Source: an uncultured Neomegalonema sp. (GTDB taxonomy: Bacteria; Pseudomonadota; Alphaproteobacteria; Rhodobacterales; Rhodobacteraceae). From it: DNA of 64,000 nucleotides. Below, piece after piece: positions 52,869 through 62,525 of the stretch. Location of the stretch: NCBI GenBank assembly GCA_937990185.1, contig CALKBI010000006.1, positions 1 through 64,000 of the forward strand, written 5' to 3'. Under the pieces are notes generated by a model that was not told the DNA's origin, did not search any database, and saw only the letters and a program-made list of their open reading frames with translations. How positions within the stretch are numbered: the stretch's first letter is position 1; every line of letters begins with the position of its first letter. The translations under genes were made by a program, and so were the position numbers.

Positions 52869-55349
52869 ATGTCGCCTGCATTCCCCACTCTTCCAATTTT
52901 AGAAGCCCTACCTGCGTTGACCGAAGCATTACGGAATGCTCCGAATGCTGTGCTCATTGCGCCGCCGGGTGCAGGCAAGACAACGGGCGTTCCGTTGGCT
53001 TTGCTGGATGAGCCTTGGGTTTCGGGGCATATTCTTATGCTTGAACCCCGGCGTGTTGCGGCGCGTGCGGCGGCTGAACGTATGGCTGCTGTACTCGGTG
53101 AAAAGGTCGGTCAGACTGTAGGGTATTCAATTCGCCACGAAAGTGCAGTCTCGGCTGCGACGCGTATTGAAGTCATCACAGAGGGGATATTGACGCGTCG
53201 CTTACAGCGCGACCCTGCTTTAGAAAATATCGCAGCGGTCATCTTCGATGAATATCACGAGCGTTCGATTCATGCTGATCTCGGTTTGGCACTGTGCCTT
53301 GATGCGCAATCCGCGCTGCGGGATGATTTGCGGCTTCTTGTCATGTCGGCGACGTTAGACGGTGAAGCGGTTTGCGCGGTGATGGGCGATGCACCTGTTA
53401 TTCGTTCTGAGGGACGTGCTTATCCGGTTGAAACGAGGTGGCTCGATGCTCCGTGGAAAAAGCCGGGATCGCGCCGTGATGCTTTTGAGGCGGCAGTGGC
53501 CGCTTGCGCGAACACCGCAATGGCAGAAGAAGAGGGCGACGCTCTGGTGTTTTTACCGGGAGTTCGCGAAATTGACCGAGTGCAAAACTTGCTTGCCGGG
53601 GCCGTATTTGATGTGAGGCCGATCCACGGTTCGTTACCGTTTGCGGCGCAACGAGCCGCGCTGTTGCCATCCTCCAATGGTAAGCGGCGTGTGGTTCTTG
53701 CTACCGCTATTGCAGAGACTTCTTTGACTATTCAGGGTGTTAGGATCGTAATTGATGGCGGTCTCTCGCGGCGCGCCTTGTTTGATGCCGGGGCGGGAAT
53801 GACACGATTGGTAACTCAGCGTGTATCCCGTGCTTCGGCGGATCAACGGCGCGGCAGAGCGGGCCGCACCGAGCCGGGGGTTTGTTATCGTCTTTGGACC
53901 AAAGGAGAAGAGGGTGGTTTTGCGCCTGCAGACCCGCCTGAAATTTCTGAGGCTGATCTCGCCCCGCTTGCGCTTGATCTTGCGGTATGGGGCATTCGTG
54001 ATCCTGCAAGTTTGCGGTGGTTGGATATGCCGCCCGAAACTGCCTTCGCGCAAGCATTGGAGTTGTTGCGATCTTTGGATGCTGTTGGCGAAGATGGCCA
54101 ACCGACAACACACGGGAAGGCACTTGCAGAAATGCCATTGCATCCGCGTCTCGCCCATCTGCTTATCAAAGGGCGCGAGGCTGGCGCTGGCGCGAAGGCA
54201 GCTGATCTTGCTGCGTTGCTTGAAGAACGTGATCCCATGCGTAATGCGGGTGCTGATATTGCCTTGCGATTAGAGGCCTTACGCGGTGGTTCTGGACACG
54301 GAGATCTTGCGGGGCTGGCAAGAATTCGCGAATCCGCAAAACGATTGCGTAAAGGGGGTGGCGGTAAAGGCGATGCTTTGTCTTCCGGTGCGTTGGTCGC
54401 ACTTGCGTTTCCTGATCGTGTTGCGAAGCGCCGTGCAGGGGAGGCGCCCCGGTATGTGATGACTGGAGGGAAGGGCGCAGTGTTTCACGACACCGGCGAT
54501 GCGCTGGCGGGAGAGCCTTATCTTGCGATTGCAGAATTGGACGGTAATCCGCGAGAAGCTAAGGTGCGTCTTGCGGCGGCAATCTCGCGGAATGAAATTG
54601 ATGCTCTGTTCAGTGATCGCATTGCCGAAGTGAAAGCGTGCGCGTGGAACGGACGAACACGCACTGTCGATGCACGTATCCAATTGCGCCTTGACGCTTT
54701 GATGCTGGAGGATCGTCCTTGGAAGGGAGCAGATGCCGACAGTATCGCTGCCGCTGCAACAGATGGCGTTCGGGATTTAGGACTTGGTTGTCTGCCTTGG
54801 GCGGGCGGCGGCGAGCGCTTTCGAAATCGGGTTAAGTGGGCACGCGACTATGGCCGCGCCGATTTGCCGGATTGGTCTGATGAAGCGTTAATCGAAACGT
54901 TGGAGCATTGGCTTACTCCACATTTGAGCGGTGTCCGAAAAGAAGCCGATTTCGGCGCTCTTGATCTTGTTTCAATTCTGCGGGGGGCTTTGGATTGGGA
55001 AGCACAGCAAACACTCGACCGCCTCGCGCCCTCATCGCTTGAAACACCAGCGGGGACGAAAGCAAAGATTGATTATGCGCAAGACCCGCCAGCGCTAGAA
55101 GTCAGAATACAAGAGATGTTCGGTGAGACGCAGCACCCGTCGATTTGCAATGGTCAAGTTCCTTTGCTGATACGGTTTTTGTCGCCTGCGCGCCGCCCCG
55201 TGCAAGTTACAGGCGACTTGCCGGGGTTTTGGGCGAACTCTTACGCGGATGTAAGAAAGGATATGCGGGGCCGTTATCCTCGGCATCCTTGGCCCGAAGA
55301 CCCGACCATCGCCGACCCAACCAATCGGGTGAAACCGAGACGCCGTTGA
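52869..55349 (+). CDS. hrpB: ATP-dependent RNA helicase HrpB
   Basis: This 826-residue DEAH-type helicase has Walker A PPGAGKTTGVP, Walker B DEYHERS (DEFH in E. coli), SATLD, and the motif VI region RRGRAGRTEPGVCYRLW. The C-terminal HrpB domain is complete and ends RYPRHPWPEDPTIADP. Its cellular role is poorly known. The gene begins 41 nt after the repetitive-protein gene on the same strand. Confidence 0.95.
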   Translation: MSPAFPTLPILEALPALTEALRNAPNAVLIAPPGAGKTTGVPLALLDEPWVSGHILMLEPRRVAARAAAERMAAVLGEKVGQTVGYSIRHESAVSAATRIEVITEGILTRRLQRDPALENIAAVIFDEYHERSIHADLGLALCLDAQSALRDDLRLLVMSATLDGEAVCAVMGDAPVIRSEGRAYPVETRWLDAPWKKPGSRRDAFEAAVAACANTAMAEEEGDALVFLPGVREIDRVQNLLAGAVFDVRPIHGSLPFAAQRAALLPSSNGKRRVVLATAIAETSLTIQGVRIVIDGGLSRRALFDAGAGMTRLVTQRVSRASADQRRGRAGRTEPGVCYRLWTKGEEGGFAPADPPEISEADLAPLALDLAVWGIRDPASLRWLDMPPETAFAQALELLRSLDAVGEDGQPTTHGKALAEMPLHPRLAHLLIKGREAGAGAKAADLAALLEERDPMRNAGADIALRLEALRGGSGHGDLAGLARIRESAKRLRKGGGGKGDALSSGALVALAFPDRVAKRRAGEAPRYVMTGGKGAVFHDTGDALAGEPYLAIAELDGNPREAKVRLAAAISRNEIDALFSDRIAEVKACAWNGRTRTVDARIQLRLDALMLEDRPWKGADADSIAAAATDGVRDLGLGCLPWAGGGERFRNRVKWARDYGRADLPDWSDEALIETLEHWLTPHLSGVRKEADFGALDLVSILRGALDWEAQQTLDRLAPSSLETPAGTKAKIDYAQDPPALEVRIQEMFGETQHPSICNGQVPLLIRFLSPARRPVQVTGDLPGFWANSYADVRKDMRGRYPRHPWPEDPTIADPTNRVKPRRR

Positions 55350-55405
55350 CGATTGGTGGCTAGACCGCCATGGTCGCGTTTTATTGCTGCAAAAGGATCG
55401 AGTCG

Positions 55406-56824
55406 ATGGATGGCGTAGACGCACGCGAGCCAAGCTTTCGGGATTCTGTAGACATTATGTTCAACCGCGCGGCTGGAATGCTCGATTTGCCGTCCGGTAT
55501 GGCGGAAAAGATCCGCGTCGCGAACTCAACTTATATCGTTCGCTTCGGTGTGAAATTGCGTGGAGAGATCAAAACCTTCACCGGCTATCGCTCGGTTCAT
55601 TCAGAGCATATGGAGCCGGTAAAAGGCGGCATCCGCTTTGCCGACAATGTGAACCAAGACGAGGTTGAAGCGCTGGCCGCACTCATGACCTATAAATGTG
55701 CGTTGGTCGAAGTGCCTTACGGCGGTTCTAAAGGCGGGTTGTGCATCAATCCAAATGACTGGGAAGTGGACGAGCTTGAGCGGATAACTCGCCGTTTTGC
55801 CTACGAGCTTATTAAACGCGATCTAATCAATCCCGCCCAGAATGTTCCTGCGCCGGATATGGGGACCGGCGAGCGCGAAATGGCGTGGATTGCTGATGCC
55901 TATAAGCGGATCAAGACGGATGATATCAACGCTCGTGCTTGTGTGACCGGTAAGCCGCGCAATGTTGGCGGTATTGCTGGCAGAACCGAGGCAACCGGAC
56001 GCGGTGTTCAATATGGCTTACGCGAATTCTTCCGCCATCCAAAAGATATTGCAGCGGCGGGGTTGAGCGGGTCATTGTCCGGCAAGCGCGTGATTGTTCA
56101 AGGGCTAGGAAATGTTGGGTATCACGCGGCCAAGTTCCTTTCCGAAGAAGACGATTGCCTCGTCACCGCGATTGCTGAACGCGATGGCGCTGTCATCAAT
56201 GAAGCGGGCATCAATGTTGAGCAGCTAAAAGAATATATGAATGAACATGGCGGGGTGAAAGGCTTCCCCGGTTGCGAGTATGTCGAAAATGGGCCGTCTG
56301 TTCTTGAGAGTGAGTGCGATATTCTCATTCCTGCTGCCATGGAAGCGGCGATCCATTTGGGTAATGCTGATCGCATTAAGGCGCCTTTGATTATGGAGGC
56401 TGCGAATGGTCCTGTGACCGCCGGGGCCGATGAGATTTTGCGTGGCAAAGGCTGTGTAATTATTCCAGATATGTATGCGAATGCTGGCGGTGTGACTGTT
56501 TCGTATTTCGAATGGGTCAAAAACCTCTCGCATATTCGCTTTGGCCGGATGCAACGGCGTCAGGAAGAAGCATGGCATGAAATGCTGATTGGCGGTATTG
56601 AAGAGGTTACCGGCACGCCTTTCCCTTCAGACAAGAAATATATGGAGGGCGCGGACGAATTGTCGCTCGTGCGCTCTGGTCTTGATGACACAATGCGTAG
56701 TGCCTATCAGCAAATGTCAAAGGTCTGGAATGCCCGTAAGGATGAGGGCATTGACCTTCGTACGGCGGCGTATCTGATATCGATTCAAAAAGTCGCAGAC
56801 AGTTACGCGACGCTTGGTCTTTGA
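55406..56824 (+). CDS. Glu/Leu/Phe/Val-type dehydrogenase, probably glutamate dehydrogenase
   Basis: This 472-residue enzyme interconverts glutamate and 2-oxoglutarate with ammonia. Key parts are VKGGIRFADNVNQDEVEALAALMTYK (substrate lysines), VPYGGSKGG, PAPDMGTGEREM, and a Rossmann GLGNVGYHAAKF. I chose ATG 55406, which has AAAGGA 9 nt upstream; an in-frame start at 55370 is less likely. Cofactor preference is unproven. Confidence 0.9.
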   Translation: MDGVDAREPSFRDSVDIMFNRAAGMLDLPSGMAEKIRVANSTYIVRFGVKLRGEIKTFTGYRSVHSEHMEPVKGGIRFADNVNQDEVEALAALMTYKCALVEVPYGGSKGGLCINPNDWEVDELERITRRFAYELIKRDLINPAQNVPAPDMGTGEREMAWIADAYKRIKTDDINARACVTGKPRNVGGIAGRTEATGRGVQYGLREFFRHPKDIAAAGLSGSLSGKRVIVQGLGNVGYHAAKFLSEEDDCLVTAIAERDGAVINEAGINVEQLKEYMNEHGGVKGFPGCEYVENGPSVLESECDILIPAAMEAAIHLGNADRIKAPLIMEAANGPVTAGADEILRGKGCVIIPDMYANAGGVTVSYFEWVKNLSHIRFGRMQRRQEEAWHEMLIGGIEEVTGTPFPSDKKYMEGADELSLVRSGLDDTMRSAYQQMSKVWNARKDEGIDLRTAAYLISIQKVADSYATLGL

Positions 56825-56825
56825 G

Positions 56826-57422
56826 TCAGGCTGTGCGGTGGGCATCGGCGCGTTGAAATGCCGGGCGGTTTGTCAGGCGACGAAAGTAGTCTCGCACAGG
56901 GCCGTCCGGTATCTCGAACTTTGCAACGCGCGCCCATCCGGAACAATGTCCTAATAATATATCGGGGACGGTCATTTTATCGCCCATGACGAAAGGACCT
57001 TCACCAAGCCGTTGTTCAAGACGTTGCATCGCAAGCCCAAACTCAAAACGGCAAGTATCCTTGACCCCCGGAGTGCGGTGTTCTTCCGGATGAACGAATG
57101 TGTTTTTCGCCGCCGTCCATAAAGCGCCTTCAACCTCATCTACACAAAATTGCGTCAATGAGTCTTGCTTCGCGCGTTCAATCGTTCCGGCGGGATAGGT
57201 GAAGGCGTTATGGCGGTCGGCGAGAAATTGCGTGATGGCAGTAGAGTCGATCAAGGTCGTGCCGTCACAAATCAGTGCTGGTATTTTTCCATCCGGGTTG
57301 TGCGCCAGAATCTCTGGAGTGCGCGGGTTCGCTTGGATTAATTCGTAAGGTTGCTCTAATTCTTCGAGCATCCAAATGACGCGCATGGCGCGCGATGCGA
57401 CTGCACCAATCACAGTGTACAT
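56826..57422 (-). CDS. Glutathione S-transferase
   Basis: This 198-residue GST has an N-terminal thioredoxin-like domain (ASRAMRVIWMLEELEQPYELI, NPDGKIPALICDGTTLIDSTAI) and a helical C-terminal domain with VPDILLGHCSGWARV. It conjugates or transfers glutathione; the substrate is unknown. AAAGG lies 9 nt before ATG 57422 and only 3 nt before the ATG at 57428, so I prefer the former. It converges on the glutamate dehydrogenase gene and lies 16 nt after phnN. Confidence 0.9.
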   Translation of the reverse strand: MYTVIGAVASRAMRVIWMLEELEQPYELIQANPRTPEILAHNPDGKIPALICDGTTLIDSTAITQFLADRHNAFTYPAGTIERAKQDSLTQFCVDEVEGALWTAAKNTFVHPEEHRTPGVKDTCRFEFGLAMQRLEQRLGEGPFVMGDKMTVPDILLGHCSGWARVAKFEIPDGPVRDYFRRLTNRPAFQRADAHRTA

Positions 57423-57438
57423 GATCATTTGCCTTTGG

Positions 57439-57969
57439 TTAGGTGATGGCTTCGATAAATTCCGCCAGACCTTCTTCCAATGACTTTGAATTGTCGATGG
57501 TGATTACATCTGGTCCTTTTGGTGTGCCGCGAGAGCTTCTGCCGATGCGACGATCAATGTCGAACTCATCTTCGCGGCCCCTTTGTCTCAGACGGCGCGA
57601 AAGGACATCCAATGGTGCAGTAACGTAGATAATCCGCAGCGGTGAAAATTTTTCACGGGCCTCTTCAACAATGCTGCGAGATCCGTTCACGATAACGGAC
57701 TTCCCCGAGGCAAGCATTTCTTCCAGTTCGCGTGTGATGCCATAATGCAGGCCGTGTGCGTCCCACGATAACGCAAAATAATTAGCGCGTTTCAGCTCAG
57801 AAAATTCATCAATTGATATTTCACGATTGGTGTCATCAGTTGCCGGTCGGGTAACGGATCGGGGCATAACTATAATATCAGGGCGCTTGGAAGATGCTTC
57901 CGAGATAAGAGTGTCCTTGCCGGCACCGGATGGTCCGACCACAAGAAATAATGTCCCCCGCAACGTCAC
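57439..57969 (-). CDS. phnN: PhnN-like ribose 1,5-bisphosphokinase
   Basis: This 176-residue guanylate-kinase-like enzyme has a P-loop at GPSGAGKDTLI. In phosphonate users it makes PRPP from ribose 1,5-bisphosphate. PhnN features include RSVTRPATDD, FALSWDAHGLHYGI and VIVNGSRSIVEEAREKF. No other phn gene is in the window, so it may serve another role in PRPP supply. It lies 16 nt upstream of the GST gene on the same strand. Confidence 0.85.
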   Translation of the reverse strand: MTLRGTLFLVVGPSGAGKDTLISEASSKRPDIIVMPRSVTRPATDDTNREISIDEFSELKRANYFALSWDAHGLHYGITRELEEMLASGKSVIVNGSRSIVEEAREKFSPLRIIYVTAPLDVLSRRLRQRGREDEFDIDRRIGRSSRGTPKGPDVITIDNSKSLEEGLAEFIEAIT

Positions 57970-58157
57970 AAAAACTCCATCACACTAATTGCGATGAAAC
58001 TTTAGCATGTAATTTTTTATCTTGAAAGAAAGCTCTACGACATTAGAGCTTGAGGTGTATGAAAACGGTTTTGGATCTTGCGATGTTGATCTCTAAATTT
58101 GTTAATGTTATTTTATGTTTAGAGCGGCTTTCTCAGTGGCTATTTTCAAATAAAGCC

Positions 58158-58574
58158 ATGAGATGTTCAACACCTTTATATCGTGGTGTCTTCCATCTCG
58201 TTCTTTTTTCATTCTTTATGACTGCTGCGCCAGCACCTTTCGCACACGCGCAGAGTGGTTCCGAGCGTGATCTTGATGATGAATACGAACGGATTGTAAC
58301 CGAGGAAGATTTTGTCGAAAGGATTGTCGGAAAGACCCTCGAATATGAATCCGGCGCGGTGATTATCTTTCTTGAAGATCGTAGTTTTGGCGGAGGATAC
58401 TCAGGCAGCAGAGTCTGGGGGGAATGGGTTTGGCGGGAAGATCAGCTCTGCCATCAAATGAATATTGGTGAAAAGCGCTATAAAGTCGCCTGCAAGGTAC
58501 CGCAGATCATGAAAAAACGACTACGGTTCGTTCGGGAAGACGGCTCATTCTATGGAGTCGCAAAAATCAGATAG
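58158..58574 (+). CDS. Small exported protein of unknown function
   Basis: About 138 residues with a signal peptide (RGVFHLVLFSFFMTAAPAPFAHA). An acidic stretch follows (SERDLDDEYERIVTEEDFVERIVGKTLEYESGAVIIFLEDRSFGGGYSG), then a short domain with WGEWVWREDQLCHQ and two cysteines. The motif suggests a lipocalin-like or ligand-binding fold, but I cannot name it. The ATG at 58059, with GAGG close upstream, would add 33 residues; 58158 gives a normal signal peptide. It converges on the TPR gene. Confidence 0.6.
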   Translation: MRCSTPLYRGVFHLVLFSFFMTAAPAPFAHAQSGSERDLDDEYERIVTEEDFVERIVGKTLEYESGAVIIFLEDRSFGGGYSGSRVWGEWVWREDQLCHQMNIGEKRYKVACKVPQIMKKRLRFVREDGSFYGVAKIR

Positions 58575-58590
58575 CACCCGTGACGGGGTT

Positions 58591-59187
58591 TTACTCCTTC
58601 GGTTCTTTAATAATCAAGCTCCGCTCACTGAGGTATGGATTGATGGCGACGGCCCGCTTGAGGGCTTTTTGCGAAAGCTCTATCCGGCCCTGTCGCATAA
58701 GAATGACGCCTTTACCCGCTAGCGCCCCAAAATGATCGGGTTCCAACGCGAGAGTTTTCTCAACGTCTACGAGCGAAAGATCGAGCTTTTCTTGCAAAAA
58801 CAGGGTCGTCGCCCGCGTATTCCACCCTTCGGCATAATCTGGAGCATAGGCGACGAGATCATCGAGATATTCAATCGCGCCAGCAAAATCATAGACCCGC
58901 ATTCGCTGTCGTGCTTGGTCGAGCAATTTTTGCGCTTTCTCATCTGGAGCGGTTTGCCACATATCCCAAATCGCACTGACCGCGGCACGGGCGACCTTTT
59001 TGTCGGGCGCGTTCTTTAATGCGCTAAACAGATCCGCGCGTTCTTCCGCAAGAATGGCTTGTTCGATCTCAATCGCCGCTTTTTCTTCTGCGCTGAGATC
59101 GTTTTCGTCAGCGAAAGCAAATGATATTGGCAATGCAATCAACAATGCAGCAAAAACAGGCGCTATTACGTTATTTTTGATGAGCAT
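58591..59187 (-). CDS. Exported TPR-repeat protein
   Basis: This 198-residue protein has a signal peptide (APVFAALLIALPISFAFA) and a helical middle part, then three TPR-like repeats (about 95-190: YDFAGAIEYLDDLVAYAPDY, LDLSLVDVEKTLALEPDHF, IELSQKALKRAVAINPY). AAGGAGAT lies 6-7 nt before ATG 59187, so the ATG at 59205 is rejected. It may scaffold an envelope complex. It lies 14 nt downstream of the alpha-hydroxyacid oxidase gene. Confidence 0.85.
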   Translation of the reverse strand: MLIKNNVIAPVFAALLIALPISFAFADENDLSAEEKAAIEIEQAILAEERADLFSALKNAPDKKVARAAVSAIWDMWQTAPDEKAQKLLDQARQRMRVYDFAGAIEYLDDLVAYAPDYAEGWNTRATTLFLQEKLDLSLVDVEKTLALEPDHFGALAGKGVILMRQGRIELSQKALKRAVAINPYLSERSLIIKEPKE

Positions 59188-59201
59188 TGGTGATCTCCTT
59201 A

Positions 59202-60377
59202 TCATTGATCGTTCCCTAGCTGGAGTGGGTTGCCGCTTTGTAGCATCGCACGGTTAAGGTCTGAAAGTCTCGCGCATCCCATCAATGTCATGTTCCGTGT
59301 GATCTCTGTGGTCATACATTCGAGGGCGCGGTCTACGCCCGCTTCGCCGCCTGCTGCGAGTGCATAAAGATACCCGCGTCCCATCATGCAAGCGGTTGCG
59401 CCCATTGCGATGGCTTTTAGGATATGCGTTCCTCTGCGAATACCGCTGTCGAGGATGACTTCGATGTCGTCACCGACTGCGTCGACAATACGCCCCAGCA
59501 TATCGAACGGTGAAGCCGAGCCATCCAATTGCCTGCCGCCGTGATTGGAAATCATCACGGCGCTTGCTCCGGCGTCGCGGGCGCGGATGGCATCGTCAAC
59601 CGACAACACGCCCTTGATGGCAAACGGGCCACCCCATTGCTGAATTAAGGCTTCAGCTTCTTTCCATGTTACGGTGGGGTCAAATTGGCTGTTCACATAT
59701 TGAATGATCGAGGTCAGATCGTCGCCATCGCCTTTCATATGGCGTTTCACGTTTGATAGTTGGAACGATTCTGACGTCAGATATTTGAATGCCCATGATG
59801 GGTGAGCCGCGAAACTTGCCAGACTTTTGAGAGTGAGTTTCGGAGGAACGGTCATGCCGGTGACAAGATCGCGTTCGCGATTGCCGGCAACGAGCGTGTC
59901 GATTGTCAAACATAAAGCATCGAATTTTGCAGCTTTACACCGTTCGACAAAATCATGGGTCATGCCCCGGTCTTTATGGATATAGACCTGAAAACATTTC
60001 GGGCCGGTGGTTAGGCCGCCAATTGTTTCGATGCTCTCTGTAGAGAGGCTCGAAAGTGAATACATCGTGCCGATTTTCGCCGCTGCGCGCGCTGCGCCTT
60101 TTTCGCCGTCGGGGTGAAAAAGGCGACTCATTGCTGTTGGCGACAAGAAAAAGGGCCAGTCGATTTTTTGGCCTAGTACTGTCGTGGAGCAATCCATCCC
60201 GTTTAGATCGGCCAACCCATTCGGGACCAGACGAACGTCATTAAAGGCGTCAGTATTGCGGGCGAGGGTGATTTCATCATCTGCACCCCCGTCGATATAG
60301 TGAAATAACGGGGCGGGCAGTCGCCGCTTTGCAAAGCGTCTGAAATCTTCAGTATTGTTGCATTTGTCAATTCGCAT
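59202..60377 (-). CDS. FMN-dependent alpha-hydroxyacid dehydrogenase (L-lactate dehydrogenase LldD-like)
   Basis: This 391-residue TIM-barrel flavoenzyme has the catalytic histidine and arginine in SNHGGRQLDGS, with FMN contacts in VILDSGIRRGTHILKAIAMGA and MGRGYLYAL. It oxidises L-lactate or another L-2-hydroxyacid. GAGAG 6 nt before ATG 60377 (MRIDKCNN) favours it over GTG 60383. With the GlcD-type enzyme at 25451 and the D-2-hydroxyacid dehydrogenase at 16177 it suggests active hydroxyacid turnover. Confidence 0.92.
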   Translation of the reverse strand: MRIDKCNNTEDFRRFAKRRLPAPLFHYIDGGADDEITLARNTDAFNDVRLVPNGLADLNGMDCSTTVLGQKIDWPFFLSPTAMSRLFHPDGEKGAARAAAKIGTMYSLSSLSTESIETIGGLTTGPKCFQVYIHKDRGMTHDFVERCKAAKFDALCLTIDTLVAGNRERDLVTGMTVPPKLTLKSLASFAAHPSWAFKYLTSESFQLSNVKRHMKGDGDDLTSIIQYVNSQFDPTVTWKEAEALIQQWGGPFAIKGVLSVDDAIRARDAGASAVMISNHGGRQLDGSASPFDMLGRIVDAVGDDIEVILDSGIRRGTHILKAIAMGATACMMGRGYLYALAAGGEAGVDRALECMTTEITRNMTLMGCARLSDLNRAMLQSGNPLQLGNDQ

Positions 60378-60443
60378 CGGCACTCTCTTTCGATCCGAAG
60401 TGAAACTCTAAACGCCGATAATAACAAGGGCAACGGAGGCGGA

Positions 60444-61037
60444 ATGTCGCTTACGATAAGTGTGGTGCAGGCAAGTGAGATTGCCGGGGTTTTGCCTGAT
60501 CTTGCAAGGCTGCGGATCGAAGTGTTTCGCGATTACCCTTATCTCTATGACGGTGATTTTGATTATGAGCGTCGATATCTGGAGCTGTTTTCGATGGCGA
60601 GCGATGCGGTTATCGTCGTTGCGCGTGATGGGGACGAGATCGTCGGGGCCGCATCAGGTGCGCCTTTGGTGGGTGTTGAGCCGGAATTTGCTGCGCCTTT
60701 TGTCGCGAGAGGCGATGATATCAGCCGCATTTTCTATTGCGCGGAATCTGTTCTGTTGGCGCGGTATCGTGGGCGGGGTGTGGGACATGCTTTCTTTGAT
60801 CACCGCGAAGCGCAAGCACGTCGTCTCGGGGCGGAGATGGTATGTTTTTGCTCTGTGATCCGTGCGACAGAGCATCCTGCGAAACCCACAGATTATCGCG
60901 CGCTCGACGGGTTTTGGCGAAAGCGCGAATATGTGCCTTTGGAGGGCGCAGTGGTTTCGCTCGGCTGGAAAGATGTTGGCGAGGCGGAGGAAACGATGAA
61001 AGACCTTCAGGTCTGGTCGCGTTCGCTGTCGACATAG
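60444..61037 (+). CDS. GNAT-family N-acetyltransferase
   Basis: This 197-residue acetyltransferase has the acetyl-CoA motif ARYRGRGVGHAFFDHREAQA near residues 110-130 and a substrate-domain C-terminus (DGFWRKREYVPLEGAVVSL). GGAGG 4-5 nt upstream supports ATG 60444. The substrate is unknown. It is divergent from the flavoenzyme gene and converges on pncB (3-nt gap). Confidence 0.88.
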   Translation: MSLTISVVQASEIAGVLPDLARLRIEVFRDYPYLYDGDFDYERRYLELFSMASDAVIVVARDGDEIVGAASGAPLVGVEPEFAAPFVARGDDISRIFYCAESVLLARYRGRGVGHAFFDHREAQARRLGAEMVCFCSVIRATEHPAKPTDYRALDGFWRKREYVPLEGAVVSLGWKDVGEAEETMKDLQVWSRSLST

Positions 61038-61040
61038 TGG

Positions 61041-62333
61041 TCAGACTTCGACCGCCATTTCATGCTGTTCGCCGACTTTGAAGACTGATTTATAACGTGC
61101 GATTTGATCCGCTGGACCCATTGCTTTTTTCGGGTTGTCAGACAGTTTTACGGTTGGTTTTCCGTCTGCCGAGACGACTTTGCAAACGAGCGAAAACGGG
61201 TCTAAGCGGCTGTCTGAAACCAAACCGCGAAAATCATTGGTGAGCCGCGTTCCCCAACCAAACGACAAAAGAGTACGGCCTTTGAACTGGGCGTGCAGTT
61301 TTTCGATGACATCGACATCAAGGCCGTCGGAAAAGATCATCAGTTTTTTCGTCGGGTCTTCGCCCCGGCTTTTCCACCATTCGATAATGGCCTCGCCGCC
61401 GGTGGCAGGGTCGCCGCTGTCCACGCGGATGCCGGTCCAGTCGTTGAGCCATTCAGGGGCGTTTTCCAGGAAACCGGCAGTACCATAGGTATCGGGTAGG
61501 GCGATTAAGAGATTACTTTGATAATCTTTTTGCCAATCTTCCAGCACTCCATAAGGAGCCTTTGCGAGTGCTTCGTCGTCTTTCGCGGTTGCGGAATAGA
61601 CCATCGGGAGTTCATGGGCATTGGTTCCGATGGCCTCGACCTCGCGCCGTTGGGCGATTAAGCAATTTGATGTGCCAAGGAAGCTCTCTCCCAGCCCTTC
61701 CTGCATGGCTTGGACGCACCAGTCTTGCCAGAGGAAGGAATGACGCCGACGGGTTCCGAAATCAGCGATACGCAAGGGCTCAAGCTTCTTTAATCGTTGG
61801 ATTTTTTCCCAGATATGGGTCATGGCGCGGGCGTAGAGAACTTGAAGCTCGAACTTGTCCATGTCTTTGAGAACAGCACGGGAATATAGCTCCATAATCA
61901 CAGCTAATGCCGGGATTTCCCATAAGGTCACGTCGATCCAGTTGCCCTCAAATGTCAGCTCGTATTGATCACCTTTTCGTTCGAGGTGGTAGTCAGGGAA
62001 CCTAAAGTCCTCAAACCATTGAAGAAAATCCGCCCGAAACATAAATCGTTCGCCGTAAAATGTATTACCGCGCAGCCACGTGCTCTCGCCCCGAGACAGT
62101 TTTAGGGTGCGGATATGGTCGAGATTCTCGCGCAGCTCACCTTCATCTATGAGTTTCGCTAATGGTACGGTAGTTGTGCGGTTGATCAGGCTAAACGTGA
62201 CTTGCGTATCGGCATGGCGGCGGAAAATACTTTGTGCCATCAATAGCTTGTAGAAATCAGTGTCTATGACAGAGCGCACAATCGGATCAATTTTCCAGTT
62301 GTGATTGTGAACGCGGGTGGCGATATCGGTCAT
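61041..62333 (-). CDS. pncB: Nicotinate phosphoribosyltransferase
   Basis: PncB makes nicotinate mononucleotide from nicotinate and PRPP in the NAD salvage route. The 430-residue length is right. GTNAHELPM holds the histidine that is autophosphorylated, and DFGTRRRHSF and RVDSGDPATGGEA are conserved. No other NAD salvage gene is adjacent. It is divergent from the ethylmalonyl-CoA mutase gene. Confidence 0.95.
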   Translation of the reverse strand: MTDIATRVHNHNWKIDPIVRSVIDTDFYKLLMAQSIFRRHADTQVTFSLINRTTTVPLAKLIDEGELRENLDHIRTLKLSRGESTWLRGNTFYGERFMFRADFLQWFEDFRFPDYHLERKGDQYELTFEGNWIDVTLWEIPALAVIMELYSRAVLKDMDKFELQVLYARAMTHIWEKIQRLKKLEPLRIADFGTRRRHSFLWQDWCVQAMQEGLGESFLGTSNCLIAQRREVEAIGTNAHELPMVYSATAKDDEALAKAPYGVLEDWQKDYQSNLLIALPDTYGTAGFLENAPEWLNDWTGIRVDSGDPATGGEAIIEWWKSRGEDPTKKLMIFSDGLDVDVIEKLHAQFKGRTLLSFGWGTRLTNDFRGLVSDSRLDPFSLVCKVVSADGKPTVKLSDNPKKAMGPADQIARYKSVFKVGEQHEMAVEV

Positions 62334-62484
62334 AGTTACGAGCCTTAACTTATACTAGGCGATGACCGTGGCATGATTTTCCTAGTCAAAACCAGAGCAA
62401 TTTACTGGCAGTTGACATGATACCCTTAGAAACGCCGCGAATTAGGTTTCATTTGCCCCTCGTGCTGCACTGCAATATAGTTTG

Positions 62485-62499
62485 CGCAATAATATTGCG
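62485..62499. promoter_or_regulatory. Palindromic site upstream of ethylmalonyl-CoA mutase
   Basis: CGCAAT-AAT-ATTGCG is a perfect inverted repeat with 6-bp arms, 26 nt before the ATG at 62526. A related TGCAAT (62471-62476) lies 14 nt upstream of the first arm. Its place between divergent pncB and the mutase makes it a plausible operator. The binding protein is unknown. Confidence 0.45.
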
Positions 62500-62525
62500 T
62501 CAGGATACCGGATAGAGGCTCGATT

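Noticed and set aside
58102-58116. TTAA-N7-TTAT resembling a CtrA box
   Set aside because: It has one mismatch in an AT-rich run, so it is too weak to list as a site.
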